Of a stretch of DNA of 64,000 nt, positions 12,010 through 23,905 are shown piece after piece. The stretch lies in assembly GCF_047663525.1 (NCBI RefSeq), contig NC_092590.1, positions 56,628,001-56,692,000 on the forward strand, written 5' to 3'. The translations under genes were made by a program, and so were the position numbers. The notes below the pieces were generated by a model that was not told the DNA's origin, did no database searches, and saw only the letters and a list, made by a program, of their open reading frames with translations. Each line of letters opens with the position of its first letter. Position 1 is the stretch's first letter. Source of the stretch: Anas platyrhynchos (lineage: Eukaryota > Chordata > Aves > Anseriformes > Anatidae).

Positions 12010-15000
12010 ACCGGAGTTTTGCACAAGTCGGGGTGAATCCTGCAGTGAACCGACCCACAACTGGCCTTTTTTTCCTCCTCAGTGTTTAATCTCAGACTTC
12101 GGACCACATTAAGTTCCGTTTCTCTTCTCATTGCCAGCCAGGCACCCGTAGGAAGTTGTGTATGGAAGTCACAGCACCCAGCTCTGCTGCTGCTAACAGA
12201 GACAGCGCCCAGCAGCATGGCTCCAACACAGCCCCTACCGAGATACCACCCAAAAATATCCCCGAGAACTCCTACTCAGTGTTGTGAGCAGACTGCCAAC
12301 TCCATTCCCACTCTAGGACTCAAAATCCCATTCATGAAAAGAGCTTGTTAATTATTGTGAATGCTATTCCCATTAAAGAATACTTTGTGAATATATTTTC
12401 TATAAATCACACCGTCAAGTTTGATCTGCTTGTTATCTGCCAAACCATGTATGATTTCTGTGCATTATCATGTATACTATAAATCAGACATTAATGGCAG
12501 GTATGACCAATAAAAATAGAAAATAGACCAAATATAGTTAGAATAATGAGTGCCACCTTTGTAAATTTTCATGGAAATAATAATTTGTAGAGATATTTGG
12601 AAAGCTTTCAAAGTTCGGTAGTACGTTACCAGAATGCATGCAAACGAGAAAAATCCTACACATCATTTGCAAAAATGTTAATGAATATCCATCTACAATA
12701 TAGCTCAATATAAATACCAATTAAGATACCCTTTCAGAAAAAGTCTGAGATGAAAGATCAGTGGAACCCAGCAGAAAGGAAAGCAGACAAAAATCTGTTG
12801 CTTCACTGCTTTAGTCTGCTCTCCTCTAGCTCTTTGGTAATGAACCTTTGGCAAAAACTCATGTGGCCAGTTTGATTTTTTGGGACAGAATAGCCCAGAG
12901 CACATTGAACCCTCTTTCTTGCATAACATGACACCTGGCATCAGCTTTCCAAAGTATTAATGGATAAAGCAGTCTGATTGCTGAGTTTTAGGGGCAAGGC
13001 ACTTGCTGTTCTAGAGCTTTTCCCTAGATTTTGTCAACCTCTGTCTGCGTCTGAGCCAGACCAGGTGCCATGTAATTCCAGAGAGAGTTGGAAGGAATCA
13101 CAGAGATTTTCCTGCAGCTGGCTTAATTCTGCAGTACAGACCGATGTCATGAGAAATCCCTGGGGACAATAGAGATGCAGTGCATATTGCTGACAGACTG
13201 AGGTCCTGGGCAACACAATGGCACTGTGAAGGTGACGTCTAGGAGGAAGAGCAGACACCCTGGAGCCAGGAGAGTGACTTGCTGCCAAGTCCTGAATCTG
13301 AATTCACATGAAGGATATAGCTATTCAGATGCTTTCCAACAGTATTTTAGTGGGAACAATTTAAGCATCCCCTCTGTCCCATGCTTAAAAGGATGAAGCA
13401 AATGAGGAAGTGGCTGCCCTTGTCAAAATAACACTGAACTTCTGCCATCCTTCTCAAAGGCAGCAGACAATAACTACAGGAAAAAACAGCATTTGTGTAA
13501 GTGAACAATGATACATTAACCAAGACTTTGACTCTGCAAAGCCGTCTGTCAAAGTACTGCAATTGACTCAACTGGAGGAGTGGTGACAGACATCAACAGA
13601 TCCTCAGAGTGTCTCCTTTTTCTCCTTATAGCCTCAGTATAAATCAAACTATAAATCAAAAATTTTCTTCTAGAAGATGGAGGAAAATGGCCATCAGGAT
13701 TTATCACATAGCATAGGTTCAGCTGTGTCACTGAAAATCCATTTGAAAGTCCTAGTCTAGTACCTCCTGGGACTGCTCTGAACAAAGTGGACAGAATCAC
13801 ACAATTTGCCAAGCGCCTCACTCCTTAAAACTTAATTGTCTAATGGGATTAAAAGATGCTGAAAAAGAAATGGTCAACTTCTGATGCATTTTCTCCTGTG
13901 ATTAACATCATTTTCGTGCAATTAATACAACTCAAATAATTTCAAAATGTCAGGCAATCTAACAATTAGATCCTTCTTAGTGACTTTTCCCAGAGAACAA
14001 ATTTCCGAGAAAGAATTAGAAAACCAACAGTTATTCATGAGAACATGGAGATACTGGGTTATCAGAGAAAAGATGTATTTATTTGACCACAGACTGAAAG
14101 TAGGTAAGTAAATAAAAAAATAAATAAAACCAAGTCATAAAGGATGGTGTCTTTTTCCTCTCTTTTCTCCAGCTGTTACCTAAAACAGACGAAGTTAGCA
14201 AAATGAAAAAAAGAAGAAAAAACAACAAATAAAATGAGTCAATTTGCAGTCCTGATACTCTCTGGGAACTTCAAATACTGTAGCTAACTTTACTTGCATC
14301 TTCTTCATGTAATCCCATTACTAAATTCAGCTTTGTGCTAGAATTTCATTGGAGGACTTCATAAAGTACTTAAAGCATCCCTCTTCACTGACATATACAG
14401 AAGCCAAAAACTCCAGATGAATGTGTTTTGTAAGTCAGGCTCTCTATGATTCTACCTGTACAGACTTTCTACATAATGCATAAACTAAAATGAACTACTT
14501 GTTAACTGTGGGGTTTTTGTTTGTTTGTTTGTTTTTCCTTCAATGACACCACAGCAGTAAACTGCTTTATTTCATTTGTAGGCAGAGAGACAGATTCTGC
14601 CATTAAGAAAAATGAGCAAAATGATTGATGTTTTCTGGCACATTTTGAGTATTGTTATGGTTTTCTGTTTGTTTGTTTTGTTTAGGGATTCGGTCCAACA
14701 TATAGAGAACCAACAAGTTGTGTCTTGATCAAATAACATATAATTTTTTTTTCAAAGAATGTCAGTCAGGGAACATGCCTGCTCCCTGAAATAATAATAA
14801 TAACAACAACAACAACAACAATAATATGGACTGAATCTAAATCTCCAAAATCACTCATGACCCTGTCAACCTCAACACAGGACAGCTTTGGATCATGTCA
14901 TACTGTTCAAATCATACTTGACTGAATGACTGCTACTTTTGGTACATATTTTTTCTCTTTTAGCAAAGTAGTCTGTAGGAATACTCTTTGTTGTCAGTCA

Positions 15001-15185
15001 GAAGAATAGAAATCAGTCTGCAACCTTCTGGAGAACATTTAGGGATAATAAAATGACACTTCATAGGGAGCCTTCTGATATAGCATACTATTTGGCACAT
15101 GCTGAGACAACATGAGAAATTACCAGTTAGCTGGAATCAATAAGAATTAAAAAAGTTGTCTATGACTAAAGGTTGCATAGAGAGA
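12010..15185. other. Intergenic, no gene seen
   Basis: AT-rich single-copy-looking sequence upstream of PGM2. Only short open frames occur, none with recognisable protein features or a credible exon. An (AAT)n(AAC)n microsatellite lies at 14,790-14,825. Confidence 0.7.
14790..14825. repeat. (AAT)n(AAC)n microsatellite
   Basis: About four AAT units followed by six AAC units. Confidence 0.95.
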
Positions 15186-15189
15186 CCTT

Positions 15190-15514
15190 TTTAATGTATA
15201 AAAGCACCCAAAGGGAGGGTGCAAAGAGAACAGAGCCAGACTCTTCTCAGTGGTTTCCAGTGCCAGGACAAGAGGCAGTGGGCACAAACTGGAGCACAGG
15301 AGTCTCCCTCTGACCATCAGGCAGCACTTCTGTGCTGGGCAGGTGGCAGAGCCCTGGCACAGGCTGCCCAGGGAGTCTCCTGGCTGTGGGGTCTCCTCCT
15401 TGGAGATCTCCAGAAGCCTCCTGGACGTGGTGCTGGGCACCCTGCTGGAGCAGGGGCTGGAGCAGAGGCCTCCAGAGGGCCCTGCCAGCCTCAGTTGTTC
15501 TGTGGCTCTGTGCT
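15190..15514 (+). repeat. CR1 retroposon fragment (second subfamily)
   Basis: Contains CR1 landmarks in order: AGAGACCTTTTTAATGTATA, CCCTGGCACAGGCTGCCCAG, GTCTCCTCCTTGGAGATCTC, GCCTCCTGGACGTGGTGCTG and a CCAGAGGGCCCTGCCAGCCT end. The 3' terminal repeat is worn away. Short GC-rich open frames on both strands are translations of this repeat. It resembles the fragment at 37,316 more than those at 5,490 and 18,990. Confidence 0.88.
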
Positions 15515-16559
15515 AGGTGAGATGCTGTGTGTTCTGTCAAGGAACCTGCATTTTTCATTGCTGACTTCTTCAGAACTGTGATATAGCTGTAGAGAAAATT
15601 AGTAAAATCGTAACAGAAAGAGAATATCACAGTCAGTGGTAATTTCCTGTTACATTTAGGATATTACATTTAGACTCTTCTATCTGGTTCTACCATTTTA
15701 ATATGATTTCAGTGCATAACCATTCTCCGTTTACTTTAAACTGGGACATAGTGATTGCTATTTGTGGTACATACAGAAACAAAGACAACAGAGGATTATA
15801 GGATATTACTATTAACAAGTTCAACTTAGCTGTAGCTTCTTAAATTTTAACCTGCATAAAAGTGTTCCTACTTTGTGCAGTCTTAAAATTTCAAGCTATT
15901 TTATTACTTTTCACTTCATTCACCAGCTTGGAGTACCAGTGGGAGGTGGGAGAGAGGAAAGCTTTGTTTCTGTACCACAGATTGACTGGCAGACGGTGGC
16001 ATACACGGCACATTTAAAAGAGCACATGTAGTCCTCACAATAGGATGTTGTCTTAAATACAGAACCATTCTCGTAACCCAACGAGAGGGGAGGGGGAAGA
16101 AGGGGAAAAGAAGGAAGGATGTAGTGGAAATTGAATTCCTGGCTTGAACTTTAGTGTTTGTTCTGCATTTCTGTGGTCTACCAGCTAACCCAGGATGTGT
16201 CAGGTTATTTTTTATTTCCTCTTGATTTTATTTTTTTTCCTCCATTGTTAATTGTAGGCTTCTCACAACCAAGGGATCTTTTCTAATTTCCACAGTTGGG
16301 CATAAACTCCTGACCTCTGGCAGGCAGGAGATCTTGGACACCGTTGCAGCTGAATTACCAAAACGTGCTTTTTCTTTCTTGTTCCAGACAGCAGCCAGTT
16401 TCCAGGTTCAGGGACAGACTCAGTTACGTTAGTCTGACAGACAGGACAAAGTTAGAGCTAACGCCAGTTCTCTTCAAGTATATTTTGGATTGCTGCCCTT
16501 TTCCTAGATGTTACTTCATTTTTAAGCCCCTCAAATTAGTTAATTAGTCAGTTACACTG

Positions 16560-16587
16560 AAAAAAAAAAAAAAAAAAAAAAAAAAAA
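16560..16587. repeat. Poly-A run of 28 bases
   Basis: An uninterrupted A run after TTACACTG. No retroposon body is recognisable immediately before it. Confidence 0.95.
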
Positions 16588-17841
16588 GCATGATCTTGAA
16601 CTCACCCTTTATACAGATGACTTAAGTTTTGCTGTGACAAAACTGAAATATTTAATGTTTTGGTATCACAGAGTTAAAGAACACTATGCACAGATTATTT
16701 TGGCCCAATTCCTTTGTGAAAGAATTGAGTAGGGTACAATACTTTATTATACACACTCTTCAGTTCTGCTGTGACTGTCAGTAAAGTTTCTTTCCTTGTT
16801 AGGTAGCTTTCTGGGCACCTAAATACATTTACTAAGCCTATAACCTATAACCGTTTTTTACAGGAATGGAACTGAGAGCGATTCTAACAGTTCCCTAGCA
16901 CTAAGTTATGACAAAGTGTCCTTAAGCAGTATGAGTTACCCAAAATAGAAGCAAAAAATCTAAACTGGTCACAGCCTGCATATACTGGAAAGATACCTGC
17001 CTTAACAACAGTATGTTGTGAGGATTATAGGCAACTTTCCCAAAATGTTAAGCTCCTAAAGCTGACTTCAGCCTTCTAAAGAAGCTATTTCTCAAACGTG
17101 CTGAACATGCAGCAGGGCCCACTGAATGCTCAAGCTTGTAAATACACGACTGAGAGGTGGGACAGCAATATCAAAGGGGAAAGGCAGTTGCTTTTTTTTT
17201 TTTTTCTTAAAAAAAAAAAAAAGGAGCAGTATGCTTTTGTAATCTGTAGTTCACTAGCCAGCAAAACTGAGCTCACATGCAAAGAATTTCTCTGATGTCC
17301 CACTGACAGAGGAAATAGCATCTAAAATATGGAAAATTGGTAGCTTCATGTTTGTGATAAAAAGCTTTTCTAAGTAGAAGGTACTGCTAAACGCCCTACC
17401 TTGCTTTTGCTAAATAAATAAATCTGAAATTAAGGAAATTATTTTAAAGAGGTAGACTCTTGTTATCTTGCAGATTATTTACTCTTTGTAGAGGAGATAA
17501 AGCATGTCTTACCGAACCCATAAAAACATTACATGAAAGGCTATACTGAGAAGTTTGTATGGCAGGCCTTAAAATGGCCTCAAAGAGCTGGGAGGATGAA
17601 GTACTACAGTCTGCTTTTTAAACAGGTCCATTTTTAAACTTCAATAACTTTTAGTTAAAATGCAGAAGAATAATTTCAAAAATTAACTAGGTTCTTCAAA
17701 GCTTTTATTAGTTCCGTGTTCCTGTCATTATACCATAGAGAAAGGATGCCCTCTTTCGGTGCTAGCAGAAATAATTACTGAGATTGCTGTAATTACTGAG
17801 AGAGAACTGCATTCACAGTGACTTGTCTTGTCAAAGAAAAA

Positions 17842-17877
17842 CATTTCTTTCAGATAGCAATCTATCTGAAAGAAATG
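17842..17877. repeat. Perfect 16-bp inverted repeat, 4-base loop
   Basis: CATTTCTTTCAGATAG is followed by CAAT and then its exact reverse complement. The arms do not extend further and there is no target-site duplication. A local template-switch event is the simplest origin. Confidence 0.95.
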
Positions 17878-18984
17878 CTCCTCTTCCTACAGTTTTGGGG
17901 CTGGAGTTTCCTCTGCCCGTCTCTAGAGTTGGGCAAGAGAAAAAAAAAAGGCCAATGAATAAAAAGGAGCCCCATTCTTTCTCACCCTGCTACAGCATTC
18001 CTGTTTCCATGATGCTCCATCATCAAGGAACGGAAAGAAATACTGAAAGCATAAAAGCAACTTCATGCATTCGGAAAACTACCAGTTTTTCTGTGTAAAG
18101 CTTTGAGGTAAAGTTGAATTCAAGTAAATGTTACTTTCTGATGTCCTGTTATTAATATATGGAAAACTTAATTAACTTATCATAGTGATACTCTTCAGCA
18201 GAGACTCCGAAGCTTCACCTTAAGACCAGGGTTTTGGTTTCATTTTCTACCTTCTGTGCCCAAACTGTTGAAAAGAATAAAAGTCACCAGCTCTGAGAAC
18301 AATTTGCCTCTGTAACTGTTCCTGTATAAAGAGATTTTTCTCATGTCATGTGCTTGCTCAGTAAATGCAAATAACTCACTAGGTATTTGGCTTGATGCCT
18401 TCACCACTTGAGATACTGTCTGGAGATTGGCTTTCTGATTTGAATAATTATGCTCGTTTTTATTTTTGATTTACTTGCCAAATACTCAGACTCAAAGCGC
18501 CTTCCTGCTGGCTCACATTCTGTAGGTGATAGGCTAGTCACAGGCGGTTTGTTTTGCATGGAGGGATCGCAGTGATACATGATGAATAACTGGGGTAGGA
18601 AAAGCCTTACAATGGCCTGGAATTCTACCCCATGTCCTAGAGTGGGAATGCACTGAAAAGGTTTGAACATGTCTGATTTAAACTACAGTTTCTTCCTTAT
18701 AAAATAAGAACAGTTTCATAATATCACAAAGAGTAATTAACACTTTGCAAATATGCTGTAAGTGATTCATAGTATTTGCTCCCTCCAGCACAATTTTATC
18801 GTACCGGTAAGTGAGACATTTCTGCCTTGTACAGGCATGTGTGACCACCATTCAGAGCCTGAAATTTAATTACGTATATATTTGAAATTGGTATTTCATA
18901 GCGTAGTGCTTCATATCATATGGTAACCAAACCTTTAAACAGACAGACTAGGAAAAAAAGGTTTTACAAAGCACTTACTCTTAT

Positions 18985-19185
18985 AATTATAGCATATCCC
19001 GAGTTGGAAGGGACCCACAAGGATCACCAAGTCCAACTCCTGGCTCCATAAAGGACAACCCAGAAACCAGACCTTGTGTCTGAGAGCATTGTCCAAACAA
19101 TTGGCCTCCGACAGGCTCAGTGCTGTGACCACTGCCTTGGGGAGCCTGTCCCAGTGCCTGAATACTCTCAAGGAAAAAAACACTC
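18985..19185 (-). repeat. CR1 retroposon fragment, reverse orientation
   Basis: Reverse complement of the CR1 3' end: CCCGAGTTGGAAGGGACCCA, GTCCAACTCCTGGCTCCATA, GACAGGCTCAGTGCTGTGAC, GAGCCTGTCCCAGTGCC. It is the same subfamily as the copy at 5,490-5,812 but in the opposite direction, and it lacks the terminal octamer repeat. Confidence 0.92.
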
Positions 19186-20899
19186 TTTACCCCACAAACA
19201 GAAGACTCTTAAGACTCTTAGGCCACACTTCTCAAGAAGCTTGAAATCTGTCTGAAACTTCTTAGGAAAATGCAATGCCGTGCACAACCAGCATTGCAGA
19301 AGCCCTGCAGTACAAGTTCTGCAAATGTGACATTATTGATTTTGGTGACCACGTAGACAGGAAACCACTGCCATTCAAGCCACTGATGATGAAGAGAGAG
19401 AGCAAGGCTTCTGTAAGTGCCAAATGATGAACTGACTATACCGAATGATGAAGTTTTAGAACTACTTTCTGAAACCTCTTCATTCTTATAGCACTCTCCT
19501 GTTGTTTTATGGTACATAATGCTGTTGTATTGTCATACAATGTTATTGTAGAGGAAACTGTATAGTTTCCTTTATAGATGTAAATATTTGCTGGAATAAA
19601 GTCTTCCTGACAAAAACACTGTTAACGAATTCCCAAGTAATTCAGCATCAATAAATGAGAGTATGTTCCTCTATTTAAAGACTTGCTTTAAAGCAATCAT
19701 TTGTTTTATAGATTAAGCTTAGTAAATCTGAAGTAAACTGGAAGATTAAATCCCACATACATCAAATACGTATCTACTCCTATCATCACTGCTGGCAAGC
19801 ACACGATGCAGGCAGCAGCATGTGTTTGGCCACATACCCGATAACTGGTCAGACAGAGGAGCTACTGAGCACGCTATTCTAAATTCTTAGCCGAAATGAT
19901 TAAATCCAGCATTCAGCTCATGCTTTAAAAACAAAGCAGGCAAATACAGTCATAGACAAAAGTGACTCAGTTCCCCGTGCTACACAATTTGAATCATGCA
20001 GTAGCTGCAGCTTTATTAGCACGTCTCAAAGTGTACGGCTCATACATTTTGGGTGCATCCTTTTCAGACACGTAACCTCTTATTTTCTCACCCTTCCCTA
20101 TATGGTGTGAGCACATGCATGAGCATAAGTTTCAGCAAATTTAAGCATTAAAGGCTTTATTCAAAGCAATCCAAAAGTAACAAGTTTGTGCATTTCAGTA
20201 TCTTTGAAAACTGACTTTGCATTTTTAAAAAAAAATATATGACTTTCTTCAAATAATTTTCTCAGTTTTCTTGTTAAACATTGCAATCTTAGGAATCAGT
20301 TTTTTAGTGTTTTAATTGTTTAAAGATGAAAAAAAATCAGCTTGCATGTCTTAACAGGGAAGTTGATTAATATTTGTGGCAAAACTGGGAAACAACAAAA
20401 AAAAACCCATAAGGAAATAAAATACTTTCCTTCCTGTGCTTCTAGAAGATGGCTGCTGTCTGCCTGAGGGATGCTCACAGGCTCCCTGGTGCTCCCAGGT
20501 CCCACCGCCCCTGCTGCCATCTCTGAGCCCCGCTGGCTGCAGGTTTTCCACTGGTTCAGGGAGCTGTGTTAGTGCCCGCTGGGCTCAGCGAGTGCCAAAG
20601 CAGGGCAAGAAGTCGTGACAAAAGAAGGAGACCTGTATAGTGGAAAACAAACAAACAAACAAACCCTTTTGAAGGACTTCACCATCTAGTAGAAAAATAC
20701 TCTTTCACAAAATTAGGTCTGAAATAGAATTTTTTCAAGAGGTATTTTCATAGTTGGCAAAAAAAAAAAAAAAAAAAAGGTGAACGGATATATGGTGACC
20801 TTTCTCTGTAAATACTGTTCTAGATTTTAGATATTACAATGTTAAATTATAAACTATTGATTCAACTATTCACTTCTTCATTTCCAGTTGTTTTCATGT

Positions 20900-21240
20900 A
20901 GGCAGACTGAGTGGTGAGGCAGCTCAAAAGGGGCAGAAGCACGGTTCTGGGGGGAAACACAGAGATAATTGAGGAAACAGCAGGGAGCAGGGGGAGCCCT
21001 GACCTCAAAGGGGTCAGTGGGGGAGTTTGTTTGGGAAACAATGGGGTACATGAGGGGGACAGTGGCAGGATTTGACAGGAGGTACTGTGGGGGACAGGAG
21101 GAGCTGAAGCAATGAAGTGCCTGCAGAGGGGTGTAGGTGGGAATCAATGAGGAGGTGTGGGGGTGTCAGTAGGAGATGCCGGGGTAAATTAAGGTGGAAG
21201 TAAGGGGCTGGTTTTGTCAGGAATTGCTGAGGTACTGTTC
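20900..21240 (+). repeat. G-rich degenerate low-complexity tract
   Basis: About 340 bases of purine-rich sequence with repeated GGGG runs and loosely recurring GGGGxxxxx(A/G)AGG-like units (for example GGGGGGAAAC, CAGGGGGAGC, GAGGGGGACA, GTGGGGGACA, GTGTGGGGGTG). It looks like a decayed minisatellite, and G-quadruplex formation is possible. The complementary open frames are not genes. Confidence 0.55.
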
Positions 21241-23828
21241 TAGGTAAGGCAACAATATATGCTGAAGACAAAACTCAGTCTTTTGTTAACTGACAGTCAC
21301 CATCCTTCTGAAAATACCTGAAATGTCTTCGTTACTCATTACAATGAAATTTTAATTGGAGCCTTAGAAAAGCTAGTTTCATGTTTCACTTATGATGCTT
21401 TTAGCTTAGAAGCTTATTCTGATGTGGACCTGGTGCCAATGCTGAGGTTAGCAAAGCATTTGTATTTGAAGTGGTGTGAATTTCAATGAGCATTAACTCA
21501 GCTTACAGAGTGGCAGTGGATAAAAGTCGTGAGTTGCCTTTCTCTGCCCTGACTCAGAAGTTACTCGTTAAAGACTAAATTTTGCCTTATGTTGCCTTCA
21601 CTTTGAGGACCTAAAGTTTATCAGCCAAATCCTGATGGAGTGACTTTTTTTCAGTGGACGGAAGCTCCTCAGAGAAACAATGAGCCACAGTTTCCATTTC
21701 ACATCTACTGGAAGGCTTACGAGCTGTTCAGAAGACTTTTGGGTTGCTGTGACAGCTTGCAGGTTCCTGTCAGGTCAGCCAGCACTGAGGCACCAATTAC
21801 TGTGTCAACATCACTGTTAAACACACGGGGAAATTTTAATTGCCAAAGAAAGGAAGGTGCATTGACCATAGCACAAGCAAGCAAACAGAAAAAAGCCTCT
21901 CCATCATTATTTGGGATATTTGCAGCTATAGTCACTTGTACAGACAAATGAAGATAAACATACAGAAGTCAGAAAATAGAAGAAGGGATTGGAAGAGAGA
22001 GAATGACTGAATGAAACAAAACCCCATGTGTCAGTAGGGCACTTCACAGATTTACTATAGGTAGATTTTATCTTAACTGCCTACTGGAAATATTGCTTTG
22101 AACACTGAAAAAGTCAGCAACATAAGCTTTAACTGCTTGTACAAGGGGAAAAAACAAACAAAACCAAGAGCGCACAAAGGAGCAAAAGCAAACCCTTCCC
22201 CCACCAGAGCAGCACCCTAGGTTGGCCTGAAAACGCCACTACCCACGACCTGAAAAGGGCTGCAAGCAGACCTCGGTGTGACCAGCAAGGATCATGTGCC
22301 AGCATTTCCTCAGCTGATTAAACCACAAGCTCCTGGCATGGCTCTGTTGGAGTTCTAACCTTTTCAGCTGCTAAAATAAATCTGTGTTCCTATTTTAAGA
22401 TGCAGAGCTGCTGCTTCTGCAATGCTCAGCTGAACTGATCTTGCTGCCTGGCCTTATCTGTGAGCTGCCTACCTTAGGAAGCAGCTGTGGGCTTTGTGGC
22501 TATGAACTGTGACAGTCAGATCTCTGCTGCAAGAGCCAGAGCTTTGCTGAGCTCTTTCAAAAGCAGCAACCTAAAGCGGTCAGTGTTTTTTTTCTTTTTT
22601 TTGGAGGGACAGACGTGCAGCCAGCATTTCCTCTCCTTTTCTGCAGCAGAACGTCCTGCTTCAAAAAGCAGACTTCACTTGGCCACAGCCAAATTTTGTT
22701 CCCCTCCATTTTCGTGGGTTCCCGCAAACGCTGTGACGATGTGACTGCAGTGTCGTGTTTCCATATCAGCTGGAGCGATGATGACCACTGACAGCGTGCT
22801 GGTGAATCACCTCTTTCTTGGTTTGTTGCTCTGATCATTCCTCTAGGCTTTTCTTCAGCTCCAGTTACTACCAGCAGCCCCATAAGATTCACCAAAATTC
22901 ATCTGTATAATTTGTCTCCTAATAGCAAAGCGTTATTCAAATTGCTGTTTACTCACCTACCAGATTTCAGATGCTTTTCAACTATAAAGGGCTTGAAAGG
23001 CAGAGCAAGAAGCTGTGTTGCTTATAACCACAAGCCTGAACCTATAGCAAATGCAGACTTCACTTGGATCCCTCAGACACTAACTGGTTCTCCAGTTATT
23101 TTGGGCTGCTCCAGTGGCCGGGTCCCTCCCGCTTGCAAGCCCTCCCACGCCACGTGATAGCGGCCTGGAAGACAGGCAGGAGGAAGAGCTGAGAGGGAAG
23201 CAGCATAAAATAACAATGCTAAGTTTACAGACTGTTACTGTCTGATGGTATTTTCTCTCAACAGAACTTACCTCACCATTTGGGTTTGATTTTTATTTCA
23301 AAAAAGGGTATTTCATATTTTAAAGGCAAAACAGAATCCCCTCATCAGAATTCTTGCAGTGGAGAATTAAGCAAAGGATCTGACCTTATAGAGCAGTGCT
23401 GTTTTGGTTTGGTTTACACTCTGCTGTTCGTGTGGTGCACAGTAAAACACCATTAACAAAAATGCCCTTGCTTTTTTCAGTCAAAATATTTTGAGTTGAA
23501 GGAATGTGGAAATGTTCAACAGGAGCTTCTTACCTTTTGCACAGGACCTCGGTAGCTGAGACAAGATTACATTTTACAAACATCAGGTGGAAACCCTGAT
23601 TCTGGCTTCTGTTTGCAGTGTGCTATCATCAGAGGCAAATATTTGGAGACACGAGGCCTTTTGTTGACTTAACACTCTTGAGAGATGCTGTGGAATAATT
23701 TAAACGTTTACTTTAGGAGGCTGAATAAAGGTCAAATGAATCCTTAGAAAATAGCATCTAGCACCATATTCTGCTTACATGTTCCCTGTGAAGCAATTTA
23801 AGAATCTGTGATTTTTAGCTAACATAAT

Positions 23829-23905
23829 TCTAGGCAATAGTATCTCTCTATATATTCTATATTCTATTATTATTTATATCATAGAGAGATATATCTGTCT
23901 AGGCA
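23829..23905. mobile_element. Possible minute hAT-like MITE remnant
   Basis: An 8-base direct repeat, TCTAGGCA, sits at 23,829-23,836 and 23,898-23,905. It flanks a 61-base insert whose ends form an inverted repeat (TATCTCTCTAT at 23,841 and ATAGAGAGATA at 23,881). An 8-base target duplication is the hAT-family hallmark. The insert is very short and AT-rich, so chance is a real alternative. Confidence 0.3.

Larger units (their letters stand above)
11080..12010. promoter_or_regulatory. PGM2: CpG island / PGM2 promoter
   Basis: A sharp rise in GC and CpG content against AT-rich flanks, covering PGM2 exon 1, its 5' UTR and the upstream region. No clear TATA box was seen, as expected for a housekeeping promoter. 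The 5' leader on the minus strand contains a short hexamer repeat (CAGCCT on the plus strand, about 11,605-11,632). The transcription start is not determined, but probably lies within about 200 bases above 11,590. Long open frames on both strands here are by-products of high GC. Confidence 0.8.
15515..18985. other. Intergenic, no gene seen
   Basis: AT-rich sequence with a poly-A run (16,560-16,587), a T-run/A-run pair (about 17,191-17,222) and a perfect hairpin at 17,842-17,877. I see no credible exon. Confidence 0.7.

Noticed and set aside
10938..12089. 383-codon plus-strand open frame, and others on both strands, over the PGM2 CpG island
   Set aside because: It overlaps PGM2 exon 1 in antisense. 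The translation is Pro/Arg/Ser-rich and passes through the microsatellite. High GC removes stop codons, so long frames are expected.
15219..15630. Open frames of 88-127 codons on both strands
   Set aside because: These are translations of a CR1 3' fragment, which does not include the CR1 protein-coding region.
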